Assembly (NCBI GenBank): GCA_965242665.1
Contig: OZ251484.1
Location: forward strand, 744,001 to 808,000
Reading direction: 5' to 3'
Length of the DNA stretch: 64,000 nt
Source: VXLM01 sp965242665
Lineage (GTDB): Bacteria; Chloroflexota; Dehalococcoidia; Lucifugimonadales; VXLM01
Shown here one piece after another: positions 25,732-34,711 of this stretch. The position numbers were made by a program, and so were the translations under genes. The notes beneath the pieces were generated by a model. The model worked only from the letters and a program-made list of their open reading frames with translations, did no database searches and was not told where the DNA came from. Every line of letters begins with the position of its first letter. Position 1 is the stretch's first letter.

Positions 25732-26838
25732 ATGCAGCGCATTTGGGCGGCCCTGTCAGTTCTATCAATCGCAGTGGTGTTGTTGGGTTGTTCTGGATCT
25801 GGCCTCGGAATTGGAGGAGGTGATCCAACCCCGACCCCGATTGTCATCGACTCGCCGCCAGAAGACCTGATTAGCTTCGCGTTCTCCCCCAATTTCGATG
25901 AGGACGGAACGGTCTTCGTAGGCACCGACCCGGGCGGCGTGTACCGCTCTACGGACTCCGGCGATACGTGGTCCTCGATCAACGAAGGGCTTATCGACGG
26001 CGTCGTGACGGACATCGTCTTGTCGCCTGATTTCTTGAACGACGATACGGTCTTCATTAGTACGGTGCGGAACGGAGTCTTTCGCTCCCGCAATCTTGGG
26101 GACACGTGGGAGCAGACCTCCATCGGGTTGGAACGGCGGAGCGTGGCGGTCATCGCCATTTCTCCGGATTTCGCGCGTGACCGAACGTTGTTCGCCGGCA
26201 CGCAGTTCCGCGGAATCTTCCGATCGACGAACGGCGGAGATTCCTGGGAACAGATCGGCCTGTCATCCAGCAATGTACTGGCCATCGGCGTCTCTCCTGA
26301 ATACGCGGCGGATCGAACCGTGTTCGTCGGCACTGGACGGAACGGGGTGTTCCGTTCGGCCGACGGAGGGGAGTCCTGGGAAGCGATAAATAGAGGACTA
26401 GACGAATTGACGAATGCCGTCCCCGTGTCGTCTGTCTTGAGGTTCTCGCCAGACTTCGCGCGCGATGACACAGTATTCCTCGGCACCACGGAGGAAGGCC
26501 CCTTCAAGTCCACGAACGGCGGCAACTTCTGGCGAGCCGCCTACGAGGGAATCACCAGCAGCCTCAGCGTCCAGGGCCTCGTCCTCTCCCCAAACTTTCG
26601 GCGCGATGGTCTCCTCTTCGTAGCCATACGAAATGGGAACGTCTTTGCCTCGAACGACGGCGGCGAGACCTTCGAGAACATTCTCGTCAAAGGACGAACC
26701 TTCCGCACGATCGAGCTCTCTCCCACCTTCCTCACCGACAAGACGATCTTCGTCGGAGGGTCGCAGGCCACACTCACGCGCTCGACCGACGGCGGCCAGA
26801 CGTGGGAAGACATCACAATCTTCGAAGACGACGGATGA
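25732..26838 (+). CDS. Lipoprotein with seven BNR/Asp-box repeats (beta-propeller)
   Basis: A 368-residue exported lipoprotein: signal peptide with lipobox VVLLGC (Cys at residue 20), a Gly/Pro/Thr linker, then seven repeats of about 45 residues each containing an Asp-box (STDSGDTW, SRNLGDTW, STNGGDSW, SADGGESW, STNGGNFW, SNDGGETF, STDGGQTW). Each is preceded by a SPDF..D.T.F.GT strand. This is the layout of sialidase/VPS10-like beta-propellers of photosystem-assembly YCF48 type, probably binding rather than catalytic. GAGGAT precedes the ATG. Its position between two nuclease-methyltransferases looks accidental, next to a MITE. Confidence 0.8.
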   Translation: MQRIWAALSVLSIAVVLLGCSGSGLGIGGGDPTPTPIVIDSPPEDLISFAFSPNFDEDGTVFVGTDPGGVYRSTDSGDTWSSINEGLIDGVVTDIVLSPDFLNDDTVFISTVRNGVFRSRNLGDTWEQTSIGLERRSVAVIAISPDFARDRTLFAGTQFRGIFRSTNGGDSWEQIGLSSSNVLAIGVSPEYAADRTVFVGTGRNGVFRSADGGESWEAINRGLDELTNAVPVSSVLRFSPDFARDDTVFLGTTEEGPFKSTNGGNFWRAAYEGITSSLSVQGLVLSPNFRRDGLLFVAIRNGNVFASNDGGETFENILVKGRTFRTIELSPTFLTDKTIFVGGSQATLTRSTDGGQTWEDITIFEDDG

Positions 26839-26853
26839 CCGTCCCTCCGATGA

Positions 26854-26958
26854 TGCAGACGAGTATCTTTCGAGATTGCCGAACGCACGGAGGAGACGAT
26901 CCAGGATATGACGCAGATGCTGATCGATGACATTGCACCGAAGGAGCGGTACGTATGA
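26854..26958 (+). pseudogene. Orphan 3' end of a lost gene, coupled to the next methyltransferase
   Basis: Read in the same frame as the lipoprotein but past two stops, this stretch encodes a protein-like tail ending EETIQDMTQMLIDDIAPKER, then Tyr-Val and TGA. The TGA overlaps the ATG of the next gene as ATGA, the usual sign of translational coupling. It has no start codon. I infer that an upstream partner gene was replaced by the lipoprotein and repeat segment, leaving its last 25-34 codons. Confidence 0.45.
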
Positions 26959-29834
26959 CGACGCAAGACGTCCATGGCAAGATGCGGGAAGAAGCGGCCA
27001 ACTTGACTGTCGCGCGTTGGCTGGATTCGGCCAAGCCGGAGTGGAACGCCAGCGGCGAGAGACGGGGGATCATCAAAGGCACGGCGGAGCGGCCGGATAT
27101 CGTCGTCCGGCAGGGAGGACGGATGCCCGTCGTCCTCGAACTCGAATGGGGGAATCCGGCAACCGGAGACGCAAAGAAACGCCTGGGAAAGCAGCTGATA
27201 GATGAGCCTCGCCCAATTACCGAGGTCATTGCGGTAGGCATCTCAAGAGAATGCGAGAGGGAAACCGAAGAACGCCTGCGCCAGCGTCTCGATGCGGACG
27301 AACGGATATTCACCGTTCAACTCGTATCTGCCGTTGGAGAATCCGTCAAAGTCTGGCCTGAGCGGCCGGTATCTGCCAAGCCAACCGACATCATCGCCTA
27401 CTGCGAGTACGCGCAAGTACCGCAGGCCATTATCGAGGAGAAGAGCGATGCCATCGCGCGCAATCTGGAATCCGCCGGCAGACGGCTAAACAGAAGCATC
27501 GGCGCAACCAAGCTGCTCGCCGACCCAACATTCGAAGCGTTGAAGAAGGCTACCGGCTCATCCACCAACGAACAGGCCGCGCTAACCTCCTGCGCCATCT
27601 GGCTCATCACGATCGATCTGCAAAACGACCTAGCGCGAAACAGTACGACATTGCAGAATCTCGGACTCAAGACCACCGACGATATGAGATCGGAAAGATT
27701 GGGCGTCCTCCTGAAGCGAGAGCTGATAGAACAGTGGCGCATCATCGAGTCCGTCAATTATCAACCAGTCGTAGAGATTGCCGTGGAGAGCCTAGACTCC
27801 GGAGAGATGGGAGACTCTATCTTTGACGTCCTTGCATGGTTGAGCGACCTCAGCGCCGAGATACACGGCCTCAACGTCAAGCACATATACAACTTCGCAG
27901 GGGAACTCTGGCAGCGCCTCGTAGTCGATCGAGAAGAACGCGCCGCGCACTACACGAAACCCGAAATAGCAGAGATGCTGGCAAGTGTCGCAGCAGACCG
28001 ATTCGACGGCAAGACGGCGGAAGAGCTGGCAGAAGTGAAACTCATGGACGCGGCCTGCGGCACGGGAACCTTGATCGGCGCAGGCGAAAGGGCATTGCGG
28101 CGGAAATACATCGCCAAGGGCGGCAGAGATGCAAACCTGCACCGGAAGCGGATGCAAGAACACGTCTACGCCATGGACGTAAACGGCATCGCCGGCACCC
28201 TCACCGCAAAGCGGCTCACGGACATGGACATCGCGCAAGACTACGCTGGCAGCAAGATAGTCGTCATTACCGACCCCGCCGGGTCGCTCGTCCTCCTGAA
28301 TACCCGGATTACAGGGATCTCCCGTGTGCTTGGATACCGCTCGGTTACTCCGACGCTCGGGATATCCGGCGAGGAAGGTGTGATTCACGTGCCCCTCGGA
28401 GGCATCGGGTGGGCGTTGATGAACCCGCCGTACAGCCGACCGCGAAAGGGGCGCCAGCAGGCTACGAAGGGATTGGCCCCTCTGCGCCGCGGTGCCGCAA
28501 AAGCCGGCTACAAGATGTCCCATGGACAGGCCGGACTTGCCAGCGACTTCGGAAACCTGAGCAATATCAGGCTTGCCCCCCAGGGCGTGTACTCCACCGT
28601 ACTGCCCCTGACCGCCGCGCACTCGGGCAGCTGGAAATCGTGGCGGGCCGAACTGGAGAAGGACTACGACGACATCCTAGCGATAGCAAACGTGAGCGAC
28701 GTGGAGCTCCAAAGCATGAGCGCAGATACCGAAATGAGCGAAATGCTGATCGTCGCGACCAAGAAACCGCGTCGCCCGACGCAATGGCGCCCTACCGAAA
28801 TCCTGTGCGTCAACATGAGCGCCGCGCCGTCCACGATGGCGGAGGGGTATGCTATCGCCCAAGAAATCGCCGCCATACCCCCCGATCAGAAATCCGGGGT
28901 GCTGTCTTTGGGCAACTATACTCGGATTACCCAGCGGGAACCTGGTTTCCCCTGGGTCGCAGTCGGGCACAGCAGCGGCGATCTGAGCGAGGTAACCGAA
29001 GGACTATTGCGGGGTCGGATACGCAACCCAAGCATCATGGCCGAAACTGCCATGCCCCTGCCGATGACCACCATCGGAGCAATGGCCGATACCGGTCCCA
29101 CCCATCACAACATTGGACACCTCAAGGACAACGACCCCATCGGGGCGTTCGAGTGGATTCCCCTGAAATATCTCTCAGGCAAGACGAGCCAGGTGGCCCT
29201 GTGGGGGACAGACACTGAGACCCAGAAGTCCATCATCACGAGTCCGACGCACGGCGGCAGCGTAGTTCGGAAAGAACTCGCCAGGAGAATGGTGCAGAGA
29301 CGCGGAAAGTGGTTCATCAAGAGAGATCTGAGCTGGCCATCTGAATCTACGGCAATCGCGCATCTGTCGGAGGAGGCGCACGGCAGCAGCGCTTGGACCG
29401 TGCTGGAGAACATCGAAGAAGCGCACGGACGATGCGTCGCCCTGTTCCACAACAGCATCTTTGGCGCAATCATTCGTCAAGGCTATGCTGCGATCCAGCA
29501 GCAAGGCCGAGCGCGGCTTCAGGTCGGGGCCATATCCGGCCTTCCCTGCCCCGCATTCGACGCCGATACTCCGCAGGGAGAATCCGCGCGCCAAACCGCA
29601 ACCGCAAACTTCGACCATCTAGCGCATCTGGAACTGGAGCCCTTCGCCTACTGCTTCCGAGACGCAAACCGCCGTCTCATCGACGATACCGTGGCCGAGA
29701 TGCTGGGTCTCGATCCCAGAAACGCCGCCGTCCAAGAGATGTTGAACTACTACCGCGTGCTTTTTGCCAGTGAACCAAACGTCAACGGCTTGAAGCGGGA
29801 CGTCCTAAGCGCGCTAGCCGCATTCGATTCGTAG
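26955..29834 (+). CDS. Single-chain nuclease-methyltransferase (type IIG/PglX-like), paralogue 2
   Basis: A 959-residue relative of the enzyme at 22110 with the same layout. The N-terminal domain has RPDIVV (46-51) and VLELEW (60-65); the PD-to-E-x-E spacing of 14 residues equals that of paralogue 1. The methyltransferase part shows AHYTKPE, DAACGTGTL (about 366), NPPYSRPRKG (about 490) and SADTEMSEMLIV. The C-terminal part diverges, as expected for recognition of another DNA site. AAGGAG lies 9 nt before the ATG. The pair may be two restriction-modification enzymes of differing specificity, or one system needing both; sequence alone does not decide. Confidence 0.75.
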   Translation: MTTQDVHGKMREEAANLTVARWLDSAKPEWNASGERRGIIKGTAERPDIVVRQGGRMPVVLELEWGNPATGDAKKRLGKQLIDEPRPITEVIAVGISRECERETEERLRQRLDADERIFTVQLVSAVGESVKVWPERPVSAKPTDIIAYCEYAQVPQAIIEEKSDAIARNLESAGRRLNRSIGATKLLADPTFEALKKATGSSTNEQAALTSCAIWLITIDLQNDLARNSTTLQNLGLKTTDDMRSERLGVLLKRELIEQWRIIESVNYQPVVEIAVESLDSGEMGDSIFDVLAWLSDLSAEIHGLNVKHIYNFAGELWQRLVVDREERAAHYTKPEIAEMLASVAADRFDGKTAEELAEVKLMDAACGTGTLIGAGERALRRKYIAKGGRDANLHRKRMQEHVYAMDVNGIAGTLTAKRLTDMDIAQDYAGSKIVVITDPAGSLVLLNTRITGISRVLGYRSVTPTLGISGEEGVIHVPLGGIGWALMNPPYSRPRKGRQQATKGLAPLRRGAAKAGYKMSHGQAGLASDFGNLSNIRLAPQGVYSTVLPLTAAHSGSWKSWRAELEKDYDDILAIANVSDVELQSMSADTEMSEMLIVATKKPRRPTQWRPTEILCVNMSAAPSTMAEGYAIAQEIAAIPPDQKSGVLSLGNYTRITQREPGFPWVAVGHSSGDLSEVTEGLLRGRIRNPSIMAETAMPLPMTTIGAMADTGPTHHNIGHLKDNDPIGAFEWIPLKYLSGKTSQVALWGTDTETQKSIITSPTHGGSVVRKELARRMVQRRGKWFIKRDLSWPSESTAIAHLSEEAHGSSAWTVLENIEEAHGRCVALFHNSIFGAIIRQGYAAIQQQGRARLQVGAISGLPCPAFDADTPQGESARQTATANFDHLAHLELEPFAYCFRDANRRLIDDTVAEMLGLDPRNAAVQEMLNYYRVLFASEPNVNGLKRDVLSALAAFDS

Positions 29835-29879
29835 GAGGAAGCTCATGCGCCATTCCCTGACGCCGATAGAGGATAGCCC

Positions 29880-31037
29880 ATGACAGCAGTATCGGATGAG
29901 ACCCGCAGACAGATCGTGCGTCTGGTTGGCGAGTTCGTCGAGAACGAGGTCGTTCCGGTCGCCGCTCGGTACGACAAGGATGACGTGTATCCAGAGGATC
30001 TCATTCCCACGATGCGCGAGTTGGGGCTTTTCGGCGTCACCATTCCGGCAGAGTACGGGGGATTGGGACTCGACCATACGACGATGGCGATGATCTTCGA
30101 GGAGATCAGCAAGGGTTGGATGAGCGTGGCCGGGATCATCGGAACGCACCACGTGATGGCCTCCATCATTGCGGACTTCGGCACGGAAGGACAGAAGCGC
30201 CGTCTACTGCCCTCCATGGCCAGCGGCGACATACGCGGCGCACTTGGACTCACCGAGCCGGATGCAGGAAGCGACCTTCAGAACATCCAGACCACCGCCG
30301 TCAGAGACGGCGAAGAATACGTCATCGACGGCAGGAAGATGTTCATCACCAACGGGGAGCGATGCAACGCCGTCGCCGTGCTCGCCAAGACGGATCGGAG
30401 CGCAGACCCGCCGTACCGCGGCATGACGTGCTTCATCGTCGAGAAGCCCGCGCACGGTCTCTCGGTCGGCCAGCATCTCGACAAGCTGGGGTACAAGGGC
30501 ATCGACACGGTAGAGCTGGTCTTCGACGGCGTAAGGGTATCCTGTGAGAATGCGGTAGGCGGCCACGAAGGAGATGGGTACGGACAAGTGCTGAACGCGC
30601 TCGAATCCGGTAGGATCAACGTTGCAGCTCGGGCCGTCGGAGTAGCTACGGCCGCGTTCGAGGCGTCTTTGGAGTATGCAGCCAAGCGCAAGGCGTTCGG
30701 CAAGCGCATCGCGGAGCATCAAGCAATCTCCATCAAGTTGGCGGATATGGCGACCAAGATCGAGGCCGCCCGACTCCTCACCTATGAAGCCGCGCGAAAG
30801 CGCGACGACGGCCTGCGCGCAGACCTCGAAGCAGGTATGGCCAAGCTGTTCGCATCCGAAGTTTGCGGCGAAGTCACTTTGGAAGCCATGCGCATCCACG
30901 GCGGCTACGGATACGTCAAAGACTACCCTGTCGAGCGCTATTACCGCGACGCCCCCCTGATGATTATTGGGGAAGGCACGAACGAAATACAAAGGCTGGT
31001 CATTGCACGCAGGCTGTTGGACAAGTACCAGGGATAG
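29880..31037 (+). CDS. Acyl-CoA dehydrogenase
   Basis: FAD-dependent alpha,beta-dehydrogenation of an acyl-CoA, 385 residues, the usual length. Seen are the helical N domain with FGVTIPAEYGGLG (about 41-53), the central signature GALGLTEPDAGSDLQNIQT (about 119-137), and the C-terminal GGYGYVKDYPVERYYRD followed by GEGTNEIQRLVIARRL, where the Glu corresponds to the catalytic base of short- and medium-chain enzymes. GAGGATAG precedes the ATG. Probably cytosolic beta-oxidation or branched-chain amino acid catabolism; chain length cannot be read from sequence. Confidence 0.93.
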   Translation: MTAVSDETRRQIVRLVGEFVENEVVPVAARYDKDDVYPEDLIPTMRELGLFGVTIPAEYGGLGLDHTTMAMIFEEISKGWMSVAGIIGTHHVMASIIADFGTEGQKRRLLPSMASGDIRGALGLTEPDAGSDLQNIQTTAVRDGEEYVIDGRKMFITNGERCNAVAVLAKTDRSADPPYRGMTCFIVEKPAHGLSVGQHLDKLGYKGIDTVELVFDGVRVSCENAVGGHEGDGYGQVLNALESGRINVAARAVGVATAAFEASLEYAAKRKAFGKRIAEHQAISIKLADMATKIEAARLLTYEAARKRDDGLRADLEAGMAKLFASEVCGEVTLEAMRIHGGYGYVKDYPVERYYRDAPLMIIGEGTNEIQRLVIARRLLDKYQG

Positions 31038-31188
31038 ACTGCGTCATTCGAGGACTCTCGTCGGGACGCACCGCGAGAACCGATGGAGTAAATTTCCCCC
31101 GGCTCCCGTCGGCGAGAGTTCTTCCTATTGTGCAGCGGAAGGCAGCGCTCACAGGCCGGGGCGTTCGTGTAACATGGAGAGAGGTTGC

Positions 31189-32637
31189 ATGTGCATGATG
31201 GAGTCCAACGCAGTATCCACATTCGAGAGGATCGTTGGCTCGGCAGTCGAGTCCGCCGGGTTGAGCGGACAACATCTCGTCGTTGCAGTGTCGGGCGGTC
31301 CAGACTCGCTGGCAATGCTCTATGCACTGCACAGGCTGCGCAGCGATCTTGGGTTTACCATCCACGTCGCCCATCTCGATCATCGGATCCGCGGACAGGA
31401 GTCAGCCGCGGACGCGCAATTCGTGAGAGAGTTGTGCGAAAGTCTGCAGATTGATTGTACGGTAGAGGAAACCGGACGCAGGGAATCCCCTGGACGCCTC
31501 TCCGAGGACGCAGCAAGGAAAGTGAGATACCAATTCCTCGCACGCACGGCGAAGCGGCTCGACGCGCGATTCATCCTGCTGGGCCATACCTTGGACGACC
31601 ACGTCGAGACGGTGTTGATCCATCTCATCAGGGGCAGCGGCCTGCGCGGCCTGCGCGGAATTCTCCAATCGTCAGATCGTCGGATCGACGGAGTCGACGT
31701 CACCCTCGTCCGTCCGATCTTGCACTTGTCGAAGCGCGATACCGCCAGCTACTGCGCGGCGCGGAACCTTCGCCCTCGAGTCGATCGCTCCAACCTCTCC
31801 ACCGAGTTGACGCGCAACAAGGTTCGATTGACACTGATCCCATTGTTGGAAGAGATCAACCCCTCGGTCGAAGATGCGCTCCTGCGTCTCTCCATGAACG
31901 CGGCAGACGCGGTTTCCATCCTCGATGGGGCTGTCGATGCGGCCTGGTCGGCAGCCGTTGCGGAGACGAGCGAAGGCGTGTGCATCGACCGAGAGCAATT
32001 CCGTGAGCTCGGCGAAGGCGTGCAGACCCTTCTCGTCATCCGCGCGTTGACCATGGTCGGAGGAACTCCGCAAGGCATAGAGCGTCGCCATGCACTGGAT
32101 GCAGTACGGTCGATCATGGAACTTCCTCATGGCGAGTTGCATTTGCCCAACGCAATTCGCCTGAGCAGCAGCGGGAGCGCAACGCTCCTATCTGCGGGAG
32201 ACGCATCGGCTGCCGGACACCAGGCCCCCTCTATTCCGCTGTCGCCCCTTGCAGTGCCGGGCGTGACGGTACTGCAAGGATGGAGAGTTTCCGTGTTCCC
32301 AACCGTCGACACCGCGAAGAGACCTTGTTTGGGCGGCGTTGGATCCTCCCCCGGGGTCTTGGTCGAGCGGTTCGGACGGGGCGTCGACGTCTCGACGTTG
32401 GGAATGCGTACCCGCGCGCCTGGTGACCGCTTCCAGCCTCTGGGCATGTTTGGGACGAAGAAGCTGAAAGACTTCATGATCGACGAGAAGATTCCGCGCG
32501 GTTCGAGGAACGGTGTCCCCCTGATAGTCACTTCACGCGGAATCGCGTGGGTGGTCGGGCGGCGTATCGCAGAGTGGGCCAAGGTCGGCGACGCCGACAC
32601 CGAATGCACAGAGATCAGAGTGGAGAAGACAGACTAA
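31189..32637 (+). CDS. tilS: tRNA(Ile)-lysidine synthetase
   Basis: Converts C34 of the CAU-anticodon tRNA-Ile to lysidine, giving AUA decoding. The PP-loop VAVSGGPDSLAMLYAL is near residues 28-43, followed by HVAHLDHRIRG and the LLGHTLDDHVETVLIHLIRGSGLRGLRG segment, all specific for TilS. The C-terminal TilS domain has RTRAPGDRFQPLG...KKLKDFMIDEKIPR and ends in VVGRRIAEW. Three close starts (31189, 31195, 31198) compete; GAGAGAGG lies just upstream. The neighbouring ftsH and hpt genes usual in other bacteria are absent here. Confidence 0.93.
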   Translation: MCMMESNAVSTFERIVGSAVESAGLSGQHLVVAVSGGPDSLAMLYALHRLRSDLGFTIHVAHLDHRIRGQESAADAQFVRELCESLQIDCTVEETGRRESPGRLSEDAARKVRYQFLARTAKRLDARFILLGHTLDDHVETVLIHLIRGSGLRGLRGILQSSDRRIDGVDVTLVRPILHLSKRDTASYCAARNLRPRVDRSNLSTELTRNKVRLTLIPLLEEINPSVEDALLRLSMNAADAVSILDGAVDAAWSAAVAETSEGVCIDREQFRELGEGVQTLLVIRALTMVGGTPQGIERRHALDAVRSIMELPHGELHLPNAIRLSSSGSATLLSAGDASAAGHQAPSIPLSPLAVPGVTVLQGWRVSVFPTVDTAKRPCLGGVGSSPGVLVERFGRGVDVSTLGMRTRAPGDRFQPLGMFGTKKLKDFMIDEKIPRGSRNGVPLIVTSRGIAWVVGRRIAEWAKVGDADTECTEIRVEKTD

Positions 32638-32721
32638 GGCGCGCCGCCGGATATTCTGATACCATTGAGTTATTAGGTGTTGTAGACTGAACACGGTCAC
32701 GGTCAAGCGGAGAGGTTGCCA

Positions 32722-33297
32722 ATGAGTAGAATGTCGAATAGCCTGGTATTCTGGTTTGTACTCGGAAGTGGCATATTTCTTGTCGGAGTGTTGGCGTTGA
32801 TATACATCGTCCCCACGCCCGCTACCAACTACGACGACAACTACATCATACACACATCAGGAGATTTAGTTCCGTTCGAGGTCAGTAATGTGCGGTATAC
32901 ACCCAACAACGGCGACCCGAGCGACCCGTACAACCTACCTGATAACCATCTGGAGTTTTCAGCTAGGTACAATCCTAGTGATATACCACCACCAACTTCA
33001 GAACCCTCCTATCTAGCTGTGTTTTGCAAATTCGAGGAGGCCGGCATAACGGTGCGAATGCTCCCGTTGATACCGGTGATGGAAAAAGAGGCGCGAGAGT
33101 TTTTGGGGTGGGATGATGATCGGTGGCCCCCTCAAGTCTTCCGGAGAGCAATCTTGACAGAACTTCCCGAATCAGGCGAAGCTACATGCTGGATGGGAAA
33201 GTCGAACGAAGTCCAATTCTTCGTGTGGGACCAGGATGAGTGGGAGGCAAAGGCCGATGCCAAAGCCACGGCCGAGGCCCGCCTCGAAGGCCGATAG
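32722..33297 (+). CDS. Membrane-anchored protein of unknown function
   Basis: A 191-residue protein with one N-terminal transmembrane helix (about residues 8-30) and a soluble outer part rich in Asp, Pro and Asn with two Cys (CKFEE and TCWMG) that could form a disulfide. The C terminus is an Ala/Glu/Lys helix. I recognise no family. GGAGAGG lies 7 nt before the ATG. Lower GC than its neighbours suggests a lineage-specific or acquired gene. It stands between tilS and a RidA-like gene on the same strand. Confidence 0.6.
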   Translation: MSRMSNSLVFWFVLGSGIFLVGVLALIYIVPTPATNYDDNYIIHTSGDLVPFEVSNVRYTPNNGDPSDPYNLPDNHLEFSARYNPSDIPPPTSEPSYLAVFCKFEEAGITVRMLPLIPVMEKEAREFLGWDDDRWPPQVFRRAILTELPESGEATCWMGKSNEVQFFVWDQDEWEAKADAKATAEARLEGR

Positions 33298-33341
33298 CGG
33301 TCATTGAACATGTTGCATCACACCCCGGGGGAAATCAGTAT

Positions 33342-34001
33342 ATGGGCAAGCATTACGAAAACGCCGCTATTCCAGACGAACTGCGCCGGAACTACGATGT
33401 CTATGAGCGTATCGAGAGCTTGGGCATCCCGCTCGGCACATTCGAGGACAATGTAGGTTCCCTGGCCGACCTGCCGATTGCTCATATGGTCTTCCACGAG
33501 AGCGGGTTGGTCTATCTTTCGGGTTCGACGGGCGGAGTGTATCCGATGAACGACGACGAAGACCGCATCGCGCACGGATTCGAGGGCGCGCGAAAGGCCG
33601 CAGACGACCAGATCCGCAAGCTCCATTGGGCGTTGAGCGCGGGCGGAGAAGGAGACCTCAACGATGTGCTCTATACGGTCAAAGCCCTGGGGATGGTCGT
33701 GACGCCCGGAGGCGGAACCACGAGCGCGGGACCGCCGGTCACCAACGGGTTCTCGTTCCGTTGGCAGTCGGTCTTCGGTGGAGGCAAGAGCGCCTATGCG
33801 GTCGACGGAGTCGATCCGGGAGGATTTGCCGGCGTCCATGCACGGAGCGCCATGGGCGGGTTCGACGGGCGATTTTCGATCGAGCCAGAGATCATCGTCG
33901 CCATACCTCCCACCTTGGCGAGAGAAATCATCGCCAACCGCGGTTGGCTGTTCCCGCTTCCCCCAGCGGTGCTGGAGAGGGTTCGGGCCTCCCGACGATA
34001 A
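33342..34001 (+). CDS. RidA/YjgF-like protein with extended C terminus
   Basis: A 219-residue protein whose first 130 residues follow the RidA (YjgF/YER057c/UK114) pattern: HESGLVYLSGSTGG (about 51-64), GFEGARKAADDQIRKLHWAL (about 82-101), then DLNDVLYTVKALGMV. Classical RidA is about 130 residues and deaminates reactive imines with a key arginine near the end; here the C-terminal 90 residues (VFGGGKSAYAVDGVDPGGFAG and a final PPTLAREIIANRGWLFPLP) take the place of the usual tail, so imine deaminase activity is uncertain. It is followed 18 bp later by a CMD-family gene, suggesting an operon for a small catabolic step. Confidence 0.65.
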   Translation: MGKHYENAAIPDELRRNYDVYERIESLGIPLGTFEDNVGSLADLPIAHMVFHESGLVYLSGSTGGVYPMNDDEDRIAHGFEGARKAADDQIRKLHWALSAGGEGDLNDVLYTVKALGMVVTPGGGTTSAGPPVTNGFSFRWQSVFGGGKSAYAVDGVDPGGFAGVHARSAMGGFDGRFSIEPEIIVAIPPTLAREIIANRGWLFPLPPAVLERVRASRR

Positions 34002-34019
34002 ACGGAACGGATACAGGGC

Positions 34020-34571
34020 ATGGCGAAACTTCCATACGTATCGAGAGAAGACCTCGGACCGGACAAACGCGGTATCTACGACCGAATCGCCGAGACGCGC
34101 GGCAGTCTCGACCACATTTTCGCGCTGCTTCTCAACAGCCCAGACGCCGCCGAGGTCGTCACCAATCTGGGGGAGTATATTCGATTCAAATCGACTCTGG
34201 ATCCTATCGTTCGAGAGATTGCAATCCTCGGCGTTGCACGAGAGACGAACTGCCAGTACGAATGGGCGCAACACGAACCGGTGGCGAGACGATGCGGAGT
34301 AAGTGAGCAGACCATCGAGTCGATCCGCGCCGGGCGAGCGCCGATGGGTATCCCGGCCAAAGAAGGAGTATACGTGCAGGGAGTGAAGGAACTGCTTGGC
34401 AATGGAGCGTTGAGTCAGCCGACATTTTCGGCTATCCAGCACCTGCTCGGCTCCGCTCGGACGATCGACTATCTCGTCCTCGTAGGGTACTACTCGATGC
34501 TCGCGCGCATCATGGCCACGCTCGAAATCGACCTCGACGACAGACTCGAGGCGACCCTGCCGGAGCTCTAG
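34020..34571 (+). CDS. Carboxymuconolactone decarboxylase/AhpD-like family protein
   Basis: An all-helical 183-residue protein of the CMD family. The core RETNCQYEWAQHEPVARRCGVS (about residues 77-98, in parts) has the conserved Glu, one Cys and His of the family, but the second redox Cys of AhpD is Tyr-Glu-Trp context here, so it is not a disulfide reductase of the AhpD type. Related proteins act as decarboxylases or gamma-carboxymuconolactone-like enzymes in aromatic catabolism. Co-directional with the RidA-like gene 18 bp upstream. Confidence 0.85.
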   Translation: MAKLPYVSREDLGPDKRGIYDRIAETRGSLDHIFALLLNSPDAAEVVTNLGEYIRFKSTLDPIVREIAILGVARETNCQYEWAQHEPVARRCGVSEQTIESIRAGRAPMGIPAKEGVYVQGVKELLGNGALSQPTFSAIQHLLGSARTIDYLVLVGYYSMLARIMATLEIDLDDRLEATLPEL

Positions 34572-34711
34572 CCGACCAGCGTTAGCGCCTGAGAGTGGGA
34601 GATTCAAAAGGCGAACTGCCGGCGCGGTATTGCCGCGCTAGCGGTATCGAGCACAGCTCGGGCCGGCACGGAGCCGGAATGTCTTTTGATGCCCCTGCAT
34701 GCAGGGCGCGG

